From the NCBI RefSeq assembly GCF_030209835.1, contig NZ_JARVRF010000064.1, forward strand, positions 1 to 64,000: a stretch of DNA of 64,000 bases, written 5' to 3'. A model generated the notes under the pieces. The model saw only the letters and a program-made list of their open reading frames with translations, made no database searches and had not been told where the DNA came from. The position numbers and the translations under genes were made by a program. Source of the DNA: Arthrobacter sp. efr-133-R2A-120. GTDB taxonomy: Bacteria; Actinomycetota; Actinomycetes; Actinomycetales; Micrococcaceae. Below are positions 25,736 to 34,783 of this stretch, piece by piece (position 1 is the stretch's first letter; each line of letters opens with the position of its first letter).

Positions 25736-26556
25736 GAGGACACCGTGGTCATTGACACCATGTGCTTTGGCTCGAGGGCCGGGAAGAACCGCTGGCGTTC
25801 TTGGGCCGTGGGCCCGTCGTAGCCCAGGCGCTTGCTGTGCGTCCAACCGAACCGACGAACCGAGTCGACGAGCTGCTCGGCGTGTTTGAGCGGGGCCACA
25901 GTCGCGTCGATCACGGGTACGCCGATTTCCTCTTGAACCGTTCGGAAGAATCCGAATTCGGCCGTGCAGCCGAGGATAACGACGTCGGCGCCGTCCTGCT
26001 CCACGGCTTTGCGGGCTTCGGTCATGATCCGCTGTTCCGTGAGTGCCGGGTCCTCCTGGAAGTCATCGACGCCCATCTCAAGCACGCGCCATGAGGCAAG
26101 ACGGTCTGACGCGCCGCAACGATGGACGTTCTCGGCCATCTCGGGAATCCACTTTTTCCTTCCCACGAGGATGGAGAATCGCTCGCCTAGACTTCCGGCG
26201 ATGCTCAGCGCCGAGTGGGCCGGGCCCACAACCACCATGCGATCGGTGATTTCGCGTGCCGCCCGCAGCGCGGGGTCGTAAAAACAGCCGACGACGGCGG
26301 CGTCATAGCCTTCTTCTTCCGCCCACCGCACTGTTCGCAACAGCTGTGGAAGCATAAGTGCCTCGAAAGCGTTGTATTCAACGTGGGAGGGGCCCTCTCC
26401 GTCAAGGGAAACGACATCAACTTCGGTGCCGGGACGGACTATCTGGCGGAAGGAATCCGCCATCGCTCGGTTGTACGCATCGGTGTAGAGCGGGTTGATC
26501 CACAGGATTCGGGCGTTCTCCGAGAGATCGTGGAGATTGTCGGTGGGGGTGATCAT
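25732..26556 (-). CDS. Asp/Glu/hydantoin racemase-family protein
   Basis: A 274-residue protein with the paired catalytic cysteines of cofactor-independent racemases: VVGCFYDP near residue 91 and ILGCTAEFG near residue 198. The N-terminal RILWINPLYTDAYNRAMADS is typical of the hydantoin-racemase branch. It lies between an MFS transporter (4-base overlap) and a reductase, divergent from hyuA/hyuB, which supports racemisation of a hydantoin-like or amino-acid substrate before ring opening. An aspartate racemase-like or maleate isomerase-like activity is the main alternative. Confidence 0.83.
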   Translation of the reverse strand: MITPTDNLHDLSENARILWINPLYTDAYNRAMADSFRQIVRPGTEVDVVSLDGEGPSHVEYNAFEALMLPQLLRTVRWAEEEGYDAAVVGCFYDPALRAAREITDRMVVVGPAHSALSIAGSLGERFSILVGRKKWIPEMAENVHRCGASDRLASWRVLEMGVDDFQEDPALTEQRIMTEARKAVEQDGADVVILGCTAEFGFFRTVQEEIGVPVIDATVAPLKHAEQLVDSVRRFGWTHSKRLGYDGPTAQERQRFFPALEPKHMVSMTTVSS

Positions 26557-27905
26557 TCCAATTCACTTCCTTCGGTTTCGGGCAAGAACAGGCCAAGGAT
26601 GACTGTGACAAACAAGAACATGTTGATGAACAGAATTGTCGAGGTGGCTCCGGTGGCGGAGGCTAGGAGGAACCCGACAAGACTCGGTGCGACCGTATTC
26701 GCGACGCGCTGACCGAAAATCCCGAACCCGTAGCCTGAGCCACGAAGGGCTGAGGGATAGAGCTCGCCCATCCACGTGTCCCAGACACCCCAGGCTCCCA
26801 GAGCGAAGAAGGCCAGGGAGAACATGCCGAGATACATTTCGGTCTCGGTTGAGGCTGTCGCGAAGAAGAAGCCGCCGCCAGCCGCGGCGAGGACGTAGAT
26901 CGTGAATATCCATTTGCGGCCAAAGCGTCCGGTCAGGTAGGAAGCCGTCATGTATCCGGGGATCATGAGGACCGCGCTCAGGGCAATGAAGGCAAAGCTT
27001 GATGAGGCGCTCAGTCCCCGCCCTTCAAGCAATGTTGGCATCCACGATTGAAGTCCCCAGTAGCCCCAAGAGAAGGTGAAGTTGATGAGGACTTGAATGA
27101 CCGTGACCCGGCCCATCCTCCCCTTGAAAAGGCCCCAGATGGACTGCTTCTTGCCCTCCGAGACGGTGAAAATGGTGCCACGGGAGATGCCGCGGGCTCC
27201 CAGATGGTCGAGGACATCGTGCGCCTCTTCATTCCGCCCCCGCCTCGCGAGCCAGTACGGGGATTCCGGAACGATCTTGTACAGAACGATGCCCCAGAGG
27301 CTGGCAAGTGCGCTAACAGCAATGACCCAGCGCCAGCCGTGCCCTCCGATCAGAGCAGCGGTGCCGAGGGCGGCCAGGATACCAATCGGCCACCCTGCGG
27401 CCAGATAGACCGTTGCCTTTCCGCGGGCCTTGACCGGGAGCAGTTCTTCAAAATAGGGGAAAGTCACAGTGAAGACGCCGGAGAACAACAGCCCGGAGAG
27501 GAAACGAGCCACCGAGAGGGTCTCAAAGTTCGGTGCGAAGCAACTCAGGAGCGTGAAGACGCCATAACCGGCGAAGCTCCATGCACACGTGGCCTTCCTA
27601 CCGATCCGGTCAGAGATGGGCCCCCAAACTAGTGACCCGGGGATCATGCCCAGGAAGAGCGCCGAGATGGCGATTCCTACCTGCGTCGTGCCGACCTGCA
27701 GGCTGGTAGCCAGATCACCAGCAACGTAGGTGAGCATGAGCATTTCCCAGGCTTCGATTGCGAAAGCGAAGAATAGAACGGCGCAGATTTTAAAGTGGAT
27801 GGACCCGAAAGGCATGTCGCGGAACGCGTGCCCGACGGCCATGGAGCGAGGCGGGCTCGCCGTCCCGGGCGCTTGCCCTGAAATGAGTGGGTCGATGCTG
27901 GACAT
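26553..27905 (-). CDS. Major facilitator superfamily transporter
   Basis: A 450-residue membrane protein with about 12 hydrophobic segments and MFS signatures: GPISDRIGRKAT between helices 2 and 3, PVKARGKATVYLAAGWPIG in the N-terminal half and SYLTGRFGRKW in the second half. It belongs to the sugar/metabolite:H+ symporter branch. ATG at 27905 is chosen for a strong GGAGG site; the frame extends to 28019 without a ribosome-binding site. First gene of its operon and divergent from hyuA, it is the probable importer of the hydantoinase substrate. Confidence 0.87.
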   Translation of the reverse strand: MSSIDPLISGQAPGTASPPRSMAVGHAFRDMPFGSIHFKICAVLFFAFAIEAWEMLMLTYVAGDLATSLQVGTTQVGIAISALFLGMIPGSLVWGPISDRIGRKATCAWSFAGYGVFTLLSCFAPNFETLSVARFLSGLLFSGVFTVTFPYFEELLPVKARGKATVYLAAGWPIGILAALGTAALIGGHGWRWVIAVSALASLWGIVLYKIVPESPYWLARRGRNEEAHDVLDHLGARGISRGTIFTVSEGKKQSIWGLFKGRMGRVTVIQVLINFTFSWGYWGLQSWMPTLLEGRGLSASSSFAFIALSAVLMIPGYMTASYLTGRFGRKWIFTIYVLAAAGGGFFFATASTETEMYLGMFSLAFFALGAWGVWDTWMGELYPSALRGSGYGFGIFGQRVANTVAPSLVGFLLASATGATSTILFINMFLFVTVILGLFLPETEGSELE

Positions 27906-28085
27906 GTCTTGACCTCCGATATTTTGGACAGGATAAGAAGTACACGCAGTGTTTCTGGGCACGGAGAACAGTCCGGATATTAGGGAATTCACCTCGGAGC
28001 AGCTCACCAAAGCCTCCACTCGGGGTAGCTCTTCCTGGCCTCCCGCCGAGTGATTGCACTCACACTACAAGCGGGGAGTGCTCAG

Positions 28086-28099
28086 AAAGTGTTCACTTT
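28086..28099. promoter_or_regulatory. Palindrome in the MFS-hyuA divergent region
   Basis: AAAGTG-TT-CACTTT is a perfect two-arm palindrome followed by a T-rich run, about 180 bases from the MFS start and 290 bases from hyuA. It is the most symmetrical element in the 484-base intergenic region 27906-28389, in which I recognise no gene. Its regulator is unknown; the PucR protein encoded at 23137-24639 is one candidate. Confidence 0.35.
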
Positions 28100-28389
28100 G
28101 CACTTTTTTGATTCGAGCGTTTGGGCGTAAAGCACTGCCCCTCTAAACGCGCACCCTCTGGGGCGCCGGTCACCGTTCGTTCCAGCACTTGCGCCTGCCC
28201 CGGCCGGAATGGCTCGTGCCGCTTCAGGCCACCGGCCTCGTCAGCTCTGGTGCCCGCACAACCCTGTTATGCACTCTGCCCGTCCAGCCGTAGCCCAATC
28301 ATGCAGTATGCCCACCATCTTGCTCGGCCCCGTATGTACCGTGATGTCCCACACACAAAGTTCCATCCCAAGACCATGAGGAGATATAC

Positions 28390-30441
28390 GTGCCGAACTA
28401 CAGGGTGTCGATGGATATCGGCGGAACCTTTACCGACATTGTGGCGTACGATCAGGACGCCGGAACCTTCGCGGCTACGAAAGCGTCCACCACGCCGGGG
28501 AACCTGAGCGCCGGAGTCATCGCAGGCCTCGAATCGATAGTTAATGATCTATCGGACATCGATTTCCTGGTCCACGGCACCACCCAGGGCCTGAATGCGT
28601 TCCTGGAACGTCGGGGGGTTCCCGTGCTACTGCTGGCAACGGCCGGCATCGAAGATACCTATCACATCGCCCGCGGCCCGCGTCTTGAGCTCTACAATGC
28701 TCAATACCGCAAGCCTGCCCCGCTGGTCGATCGCAAGGACGTCATCGGCGTCGGTGGCAGGCTGGACAGTCAAGGCCAGGAACTCCGGCCTTTGGACGAA
28801 CTGGCAGTCCGCCAAGCAGCGCGCCGGGCGGTGGAGGAGGGCTACGGCGCCGTCGCCGTTGCGTTCTTGTTCAGCTACAAGAACCCCTCGCACGAGCTCC
28901 GGGCCCGCGAAATCTTGATCGAGGAACTCGGCGAAGAGTTCACGGTCTCCCTCTCGCACGAAGCAGCGAAGGAATGGCGCGAATACGAGCGCACGTCCTC
29001 CGCCGTCGTCGAGGCCTACACGGGTCCGGTCGTACGCAACTACCTCTTGGACTTGGAAGAGAAACTCGCTGACCGGGGAGTGGAAGCCCCGCTGCACATT
29101 ATGCAGTCCTCCGGCGGCGTTCTTACCGCAGAGTCCGCCCGTAAGCGCCCGCTGCAGACACTGCTTTCCGGCCCCGTCGGCGGTGCCATGGGCGATGTCG
29201 AACTGGCAGGTGTCTCGGGAAACCGCAACCTCATCGGTGTGGACATGGGCGGCACATCCTTTGACGTTTCCTTGGTGGTCGACGGCAAGCCGGATGTCTC
29301 CACGGAAGCCCACCTTGAAGGTCTGCCGATGCTCATGAGCGTCGTGAACATCCACACCGTCGGCGCTGGCGGCGGCTCCGTCGCTTGGCTCGAAGCCGGC
29401 GGCCTCCGGGTGGGACCGCGTTCCGCAGGAGCCAACCCTGGACCGGCCTGCTACGGCCGCGGCGGGACGGAACCCACCGTTACCGACGCCAACCTGGTGC
29501 TCGGCCGAGTCGACCCCGACTGGTTCGCCGGCGGACAGGTGGCCTTGAACCGCGAGGCCGCGATCACAGCCCTGAAGACAGTCGGTGACCAGCTCGGCCT
29601 TGACCCCATCGCCATGGCCGAAGGCATCTGCGACGTCGCCAACTCGCAGATGGCCCAGGCCATCCGGACCATCACCATCTCCCGCGGCATCGAACCCCGC
29701 GACTTCGCCCTCGTGGCCTTCGGCGGAGCCGGACCCATGCACGCTGTCTTCCTCGCGAAGGAACTTGGCATCCCGGAAACGGTCGTTCCCCGCTTCCCCG
29801 GCGCTTTCTCGGCCTGGGGCATGCTGCAGACCAACATCCGCAAGGACTTTTCCGAACCGTACTTCTACCTCGACGAAGACATCGATGTGGCAGATATGGC
29901 CGGCATCCTGCGCTCGATGGAAGTAGAAGGCCTGTCGTCGCTGGTCTCGGAAGGGGTCCCGGAGGAAAGCCGCGCCACGACGGCGTCCGTGGACGTCCGC
30001 TATCAATCGCAGGAGTTCTCCCTGAACGTTCCCCTGACGTCCGCTGACGAACCCGAATCTCCGGACTTCGTCGCGAACCTCGCTGTCCGCTTCTCCGCGA
30101 TGTACCACGAGCGCTACGGCCACTCCAACCTCGGCGCCCCGATCGAAATCGTCACGCTGCGCACGCAGGCCGTCGGCGACCTGGGACGGCTGGAAGCTCC
30201 CAGTTACGTAACCGCACGGGGCCCGGAGTTCAAGCACGAAATACGCCGGGTGGTCTTTGACCACGTCGAGCAGGACACCATCGTGGTCCGCCGGGACGAC
30301 CTCGGTGCCGGGCACACATTCGAAGGACCAGCCATCATCGTGGAGCAGACCGCCACCACCGTGGTTCCCCCCGGGTTCAGTGTCAAGGTCGACGAGTTCG
30401 GCTCACTGGTTATCCGCTCTGAAGACGTCGAAGGAAACTGA
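28390..30441 (+). CDS. hyuA: Hydantoinase/oxoprolinase subunit A (HyuA)
   Basis: A 683-residue ATP-dependent hydantoinase-type subunit. Both ATP-binding signatures are intact: SMDIGGTFTDIVAYD at the N-terminus and IGVDMGGTSFDVSLV near residue 279, with HGTTQGLNAFLER and GAGGGSVAWLEAG between or after them. With the HyuB subunit it should open a hydantoin, pyrrolidone or similar cyclic amide using ATP; acetone-carboxylase-like activity is possible for the superfamily. The start is GTG at 28390, preceded by AGGAG. Its intact motifs contrast with the HyuA-like protein at 20746. Confidence 0.88.
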   Translation: MPNYRVSMDIGGTFTDIVAYDQDAGTFAATKASTTPGNLSAGVIAGLESIVNDLSDIDFLVHGTTQGLNAFLERRGVPVLLLATAGIEDTYHIARGPRLELYNAQYRKPAPLVDRKDVIGVGGRLDSQGQELRPLDELAVRQAARRAVEEGYGAVAVAFLFSYKNPSHELRAREILIEELGEEFTVSLSHEAAKEWREYERTSSAVVEAYTGPVVRNYLLDLEEKLADRGVEAPLHIMQSSGGVLTAESARKRPLQTLLSGPVGGAMGDVELAGVSGNRNLIGVDMGGTSFDVSLVVDGKPDVSTEAHLEGLPMLMSVVNIHTVGAGGGSVAWLEAGGLRVGPRSAGANPGPACYGRGGTEPTVTDANLVLGRVDPDWFAGGQVALNREAAITALKTVGDQLGLDPIAMAEGICDVANSQMAQAIRTITISRGIEPRDFALVAFGGAGPMHAVFLAKELGIPETVVPRFPGAFSAWGMLQTNIRKDFSEPYFYLDEDIDVADMAGILRSMEVEGLSSLVSEGVPEESRATTASVDVRYQSQEFSLNVPLTSADEPESPDFVANLAVRFSAMYHERYGHSNLGAPIEIVTLRTQAVGDLGRLEAPSYVTARGPEFKHEIRRVVFDHVEQDTIVVRRDDLGAGHTFEGPAIIVEQTATTVVPPGFSVKVDEFGSLVIRSEDVEGN

Positions 30442-30451
30442 GGTACCAAAA

Positions 30452-32125
30452 ATGACAATTGCAGCAGTCAAAACCCTGGATCCCGTCACCGTGGAAATCA
30501 TCCGCAACGCGCTCACCAGCGCCGCGGATGACATGAACGCCACACTGATCCGTTCCGCTTACTCACCCATCCTCTACGAGGGCGGGGACTGCGTTGTGGC
30601 CCTGCTGGACACCGAACACCGCGTGCTCGGGCAGTCCGCCGGCCTGCCGCTCTTCCTCGGCAACCTCGAAACCTGTTCCATCGCTGTGGAGGAGATGTAC
30701 GGCCGCGCGGTCTGGCAGGAAGGGGACATATGGATCCTCAACGACTCATACCTGGGCGGCACCCACCTGAATGATGTGACCCTTTTTGCTCCGATCTTCG
30801 ACGAAGGCGCGGTGGTCGGATTCGCCGCCACCCGTGCGCACTGGATGGACATGGGGTCCAAAGATGTGGGCGGCTCGATGGACTCGACAGATATCTTCCA
30901 GGAAGGCTTCAGAATGGGGCCGGTCAAGCTGGTCGAAGCCGGAGTCGAGACTTCGGTTGTGGACCTGATCCGGACCAACGTGCGCTTCCCCTACCAGACC
31001 ATTGGTGACATGCATGCGATGATCGCAGCCCTCCGGATGGGGACCACCCGGATGAAGGAGCTCGTGGGCAGGTACGGGATGGAGCAGCTGGATGCCGCCC
31101 GGGATGAGATCTTCCGCCAAACGGAGGAAATTGAGCGTGCGACCGTCAGCAACATCCCGGACGGGGTATACGAAGCCGAGGGCTTCCTGGACAACGACGG
31201 CATCAATTTGGACACTCCCATTCCGATCAAGCTGCGGATCACTGTAGCCGGCGACACCGTTGACTTCGACGTCACCGGATCGGCGGACCAGACCCTGGGT
31301 CCGGTCAACTGCGGTGCTGCCCAGGCCGTCTCGGCACTGCGCGTTGGCTACAAACTCCTTGTCAGCCCTGAGTCCAACTCCAACGGCGGTTCCTTCCGGC
31401 CAATGACCACTCAGGTGCGGTCCGGCTCCGTGCTCGGGGCCGTAACGCCGGCCCCGTGCCAGTGGTACTTCTCCCACCTTGGGCTGCTGATCGACCTCGT
31501 CTCTAAAGCGATGGCTCCTGCCATGCCGGAACGCGTCGCCAGCGCCAGCCACGGTGACTCAATGATCATCACCGCCGCCGGTTTCGACACCCGCTTCGGC
31601 CGGAACTTCGTCACCATGGAAGCAACCCTGGGCGGCTGGGGTGCCTGGCAGGGCACGGATGGTGAATCAGCCATGATCAATAACGTCAACGGCTCTCTCA
31701 AGGACCTGCCCATCGAGATGCTGGAAACCCGCTACCCATTCCGGATCAATGAGTACTCCATCCGCCCCAACTCCGGAGGTCCCGGGCAGTACCGCGGCGG
31801 CAACGGCGTGGTGCGCGAGTACGAATTCCTGGCCGACTGCGTGGTCGGGCTCTGGTTCGAACGGTCGAAGACCCCCGCCTGGGGGCTCTTCGGCGGATCA
31901 GACGCCCAGGGCCCGGAGGTTGTGATTAACCCCGGCCGCACTGATGAGGTCCGCACGCTGAAGGCGAACGCCCGCAAGGTCAAGGCCGGCGATGTCGTCC
32001 GCCTCGCCGTGGGAGGGGGCGGCGGCTTCGGAGACGTCTCCAAGCGCTCCCGCGAGGACATCACCTATGACATCGTCAACGGTTTTATCACCGAGGACTT
32101 CGCCAAGACGCACTACGGCTACTAA
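30452..32125 (+). CDS. hyuB: Hydantoinase/oxoprolinase subunit B (HyuB)
   Basis: A 557-residue HyuB-type subunit. Family hallmarks include LDPVTVEIIRNALTSAADDM at the start, GDIWILNDSYLGGTHLNDVTL near residue 90, NCGAAQAVSAL, and the C-terminal SGGPGQYRGGNGVVREYEF and VGGGGGFGDVSKR. ATG at 30452 lies 10 bases after the hyuA stop. It forms the ATP-dependent cyclic-amide hydrolase with HyuA. The frame open from 30257 is a shadow within hyuA. Confidence 0.89.
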   Translation: MTIAAVKTLDPVTVEIIRNALTSAADDMNATLIRSAYSPILYEGGDCVVALLDTEHRVLGQSAGLPLFLGNLETCSIAVEEMYGRAVWQEGDIWILNDSYLGGTHLNDVTLFAPIFDEGAVVGFAATRAHWMDMGSKDVGGSMDSTDIFQEGFRMGPVKLVEAGVETSVVDLIRTNVRFPYQTIGDMHAMIAALRMGTTRMKELVGRYGMEQLDAARDEIFRQTEEIERATVSNIPDGVYEAEGFLDNDGINLDTPIPIKLRITVAGDTVDFDVTGSADQTLGPVNCGAAQAVSALRVGYKLLVSPESNSNGGSFRPMTTQVRSGSVLGAVTPAPCQWYFSHLGLLIDLVSKAMAPAMPERVASASHGDSMIITAAGFDTRFGRNFVTMEATLGGWGAWQGTDGESAMINNVNGSLKDLPIEMLETRYPFRINEYSIRPNSGGPGQYRGGNGVVREYEFLADCVVGLWFERSKTPAWGLFGGSDAQGPEVVINPGRTDEVRTLKANARKVKAGDVVRLAVGGGGGFGDVSKRSREDITYDIVNGFITEDFAKTHYGY

Positions 32126-32169
32126 GCACCGCCAGCTGATGGGTTCCCATCTAGAAAGGAAAGGACCTT

Positions 32170-32625
32170 ATGAGTTCCCAGTTTGAATCCTTTGGCGACG
32201 TGTACGCTCACGCCCAGGAGGCAGTCGGTGTCACGCTCTTTACCGCCTCCGTGATTGCTGAGAATGGCGCCAGCATGGCCCGCGTCTACACCACGCATCC
32301 CGATGTCTATCCGGTGGGCGGGAAGAAGACTCTCGCCGGGGACACGAACCAAGTGTGGCTGAAGCAGGTGCTCAATGGACAGCAGCCGTTCTTGGGGGCG
32401 GATAAGGAAGCGGTCCGCGCATTCTTCTTTGATTCGGCAACCATCGAGTCATTGGGCTGCGGGGCCATCGTCAACGTTCCGGTCGTGAGCAACGGCCAGA
32501 CTATCGGATCCATGAACTTCCTCGGCCCTGAGGGCAGCTACGACCAGAGTTCGGTGGACGCAGCCGTGGACGTTGCACGGCGGTCAGTCCATCTGCTCGA
32601 AGAATCCCTTACCGCCGCCAGCTAG
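32170..32625 (+). CDS. Small stand-alone GAF-domain protein
   Basis: A 151-residue protein consisting almost entirely of one GAF-like domain, with VTLFTASVIAENGASMARVYTTHPDVYP at the N-terminus and CGAIVNVPVVSNGQTIGSMNFLG in the core. It has no output domain and a single cysteine, so a methionine-sulfoxide-reductase-type GAF enzyme is unlikely. A strong AAAGGAAAGGA site precedes the ATG. Lying directly after hyuB in the operon, it may bind the substrate as a sensor, or be a minor enzyme subunit; neither is shown. Confidence 0.75.
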   Translation: MSSQFESFGDVYAHAQEAVGVTLFTASVIAENGASMARVYTTHPDVYPVGGKKTLAGDTNQVWLKQVLNGQQPFLGADKEAVRAFFFDSATIESLGCGAIVNVPVVSNGQTIGSMNFLGPEGSYDQSSVDAAVDVARRSVHLLEESLTAAS

Positions 32626-32631
32626 TTCCTT

Positions 32632-32664
32632 CACGGGCGGGCACCAATTGGGGGCCCGCCCGTG
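32632..32664 (+). terminator. GC-rich hairpin between GAF and amidohydrolase genes
   Basis: A perfect 11-bp stem (CACGGGCGGGC at 32632-32642, GCCCGCCCGTG at 32654-32664) with an 11-base loop starts 7 bases after the GAF-gene stop. No T-tract follows, and a further gene in the same direction starts at 32689, so partial termination or transcript processing is as likely as full termination. Confidence 0.55.
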
Positions 32665-32688
32665 CTGGACAACAGGAAGGAACCGTAC

Positions 32689-33942
32689 GTGACCACTCCG
32701 GAACGCCTGACAATACGGAACGCCCTAATCTTCGACGGTGAATCACCTGAGCTGATTGAGGGCTCAATCAGCATCCGGGATGGCCGGATCATCGCCGTAG
32801 GGCGGGAGGTGGAAGAGACCGGTGCCGTCCTTGACGCCGGCGGCCGAACCGTGATTCCAGGACTTATCGATGCGCATTTTCATGCTTACGCGCTCAGCCT
32901 GACGTCCGCCAGAAACGAGACGGGGCCGCTGAGCTATTCTGCACTGGTCGGAGCAAGGCGCCTCGCGGCTACACTGCTCCGCGGGTTCACTTCGGTTCGT
33001 GACGTAGCCGGTGGTGACGTTGGCCTTGCCAGCGCCATCGAGGAGGGTCTGTACCCTGGTCCGCGCTACTTCTTCACAGGCCCGGCGCTAAGCCAGACAG
33101 GCGGACACGGCGATATCCGTCCCGCGAACGACGGAGGATGCTTCCATGGCGGGCACATGTGCGAAGTGGTGGACGGCGCCGAAGACCTGCTGCGGACGGT
33201 GCGTCACCGCTTCCGCACAGGCGCCTCCGCTATCAAGCTCATGACCTCCGGAGGCGTCGTTTCACCGGTCGATCCGATTCGGGTTCCGCAGTACAGCGCG
33301 GCGGAAATCCGAGTCGTAACCGAGGAGGCTTCCCGCCGGGGCAGCTACGCCACGGCTCACGCATATTCGCCCGAGGCCATTCGCCATTCAGTACTCAACG
33401 GGGTTCGCTGCATCGAACACGGCAACCTGCTGGATGCCGAAACCGCCCAGCTAATGGCCAACAATGACGTCTATCTGGTCCCCACCTTGGTGACCTACGA
33501 AGCCATGGAACGGCGCGGCAAGGAAGTCGGCCTCACCGAAGTGGGAGCGGCCAAGAACCGGGAAGTGCTAGAGGCAGGGAGGAACGCCGTGGCACTGGCC
33601 CGAGATGCGGGGGTCCGGATTGGGTTCGGAACAGACCTCATGGGTGAACTAGAGGATGAGCAACTGGCCGGACTTCGCCTGCAGTGTGAAGTGCTTGGCG
33701 TGTACGGCGCCCTCCGGTCGGCAACGTCAACCAACGCCGCCCTGCTTCGGCGCGGTGACCTTGGACGCATCGCCGTAGGGTTCTGCGCAGACTTGGTGGT
33801 GCTAGACGGGAATCCCTTCTGTGAGCCCTCGATCCTCTGGGACGAAAGCAAGACGCGTACCGTCATCAAGGACGGGCAGATCATCTCCACCGGTGCCCTT
33901 CGGGGCGCGGCGGACTTAACCTTAAACGTTCCGGTTGCCTGA
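32689..33942 (+). CDS. Amidohydrolase-superfamily metal-dependent hydrolase
   Basis: A 417-residue amidohydrolase of the imidazolonepropionase/Xaa-Pro dipeptidase type. Metal-site motifs are GLIDAHFHAY (HxH), the lysine in AIKLMTSGG, TAHAYS, IEHGNLL and the late aspartate in GFGTDLMG. GTG at 32689 is chosen because GGAAGGAA lies 8 bases upstream; a GTG at 32662 lies within the preceding hairpin. It probably hydrolyses the open-chain amide or carbamoyl product made by HyuAB, although the exact bond is unknown. The 144 bases downstream to 34086 hold nothing recognisable. Confidence 0.83.
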   Translation: MTTPERLTIRNALIFDGESPELIEGSISIRDGRIIAVGREVEETGAVLDAGGRTVIPGLIDAHFHAYALSLTSARNETGPLSYSALVGARRLAATLLRGFTSVRDVAGGDVGLASAIEEGLYPGPRYFFTGPALSQTGGHGDIRPANDGGCFHGGHMCEVVDGAEDLLRTVRHRFRTGASAIKLMTSGGVVSPVDPIRVPQYSAAEIRVVTEEASRRGSYATAHAYSPEAIRHSVLNGVRCIEHGNLLDAETAQLMANNDVYLVPTLVTYEAMERRGKEVGLTEVGAAKNREVLEAGRNAVALARDAGVRIGFGTDLMGELEDEQLAGLRLQCEVLGVYGALRSATSTNAALLRRGDLGRIAVGFCADLVVLDGNPFCEPSILWDESKTRTVIKDGQIISTGALRGAADLTLNVPVA

Positions 33943-34086
33943 GAAAGCCGGAAGACGGACTTGTGCGCGCCCGGGCGCCGACCCGGTCATGCTGGACGTA
34001 CCCCAAACGGGTCCTGGCTGCTTTGGATACGGCGCCAAACACATCGACACAGCAGCCTGCCCAGGATCTCCGGGAGGAGAAGGTGC

Positions 34087-34698
34087 TCAGGCAGGTTGGG
34101 CGGCGGCCTTGAATGGATCACCGAACCGCGGTTGGGTGAGCTCTGCGTCGAGCTCCGCCCAGGTTGGCGGGTTGGCGCCGGGACGGCTCACGGTGATGGC
34201 CGCTGCCATGGAGGCGCTGCGGCCTATCGTTTCGAGCACGGACGGGGTGAGGCCTTCGCCGGTGCGGTTCAGGAGCCCGTGGATCAGTGCGGACATGTAG
34301 GAGTCTCCGGCGCCGATGGTATCGGCTACCTGTGTTGCCACCGCGGGGATGGTCAGTTGCGTTGCGGCGGTGGAGAGCAGGGAGCCGGAAGAACCAGTGG
34401 TGATGACGGCCAGTTCGGCGCCCAGGGCGAGGACCCGGGCTGCGATGTCCTCCAGCGCTGTTCCGGGGTACAGCCAGTGTGCGTCGTCGTCGCTGAGTTT
34501 GACGACGTCGGTCAACGGCACGAGTTCTTCGAAGATTGTCTTGGCTTCGTTGTGGCTGCCCAGCAGCGCGGGCCTGATGTTGGGGTCATAGGTGACCAGG
34601 CACGAGTCGTGGCATTGCAGCATCAGGGACCGGACGGCGGCTGCCCCGGGGGCGAGGAAGCGGTTGACGGCCGGCCCGAAGGCTCAGGAACTCAGCAT
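34087..34698 (-). pseudogene. Fructokinase (PfkB family) gene with internal deletion and stop
   Basis: The frame encodes the C-terminal two thirds of a PfkB sugar kinase: YDPNIRPALLG, ELAVITTGSSGSLL, and the catalytic anion-hole motif DTIGAGDSYMSALI, ending normally at 34087. Upstream in the same frame an original-looking start survives (AGGAG, ATG at 34698) but reads only four codons before a TGA, and then resumes with AFGPAVNRFLAPGAAAV, which matches the middle of fructokinases. About 110 N-terminal residues, including the sugar-binding glycine motifs, are missing. Re-initiation at 34623 would give only a fragment. It is divergent from the LacI regulator and was probably its target. Confidence 0.8.
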
Positions 34699-34734
34699 TG
34701 AATCTCCTGTTTTTGCATTCGGCACTTGCCGTGT

Positions 34735-34750
34735 CTGACAACGATGTCAG
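34735..34750. promoter_or_regulatory. LacI-family operator candidate O1
   Basis: CTGACAACGATGTCAG is a near-perfect palindrome (14 of 16 positions symmetric) in the 85-base gap between the broken fructokinase gene and the divergent lacI-type gene. A second copy of the same core lies at 34816-34827. Confidence 0.6.
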
Positions 34751-34783
34751 GTAAGATGCAACCCGGATCACAAAAGGGAGTCA

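Noticed and set aside
28627-30315. A 562-codon open frame on the minus strand opposite hyuA
   Set aside because: It is a high-GC shadow of hyuA: no family resemblance, low-complexity His/Gly/Val-rich composition and no ribosome-binding site.
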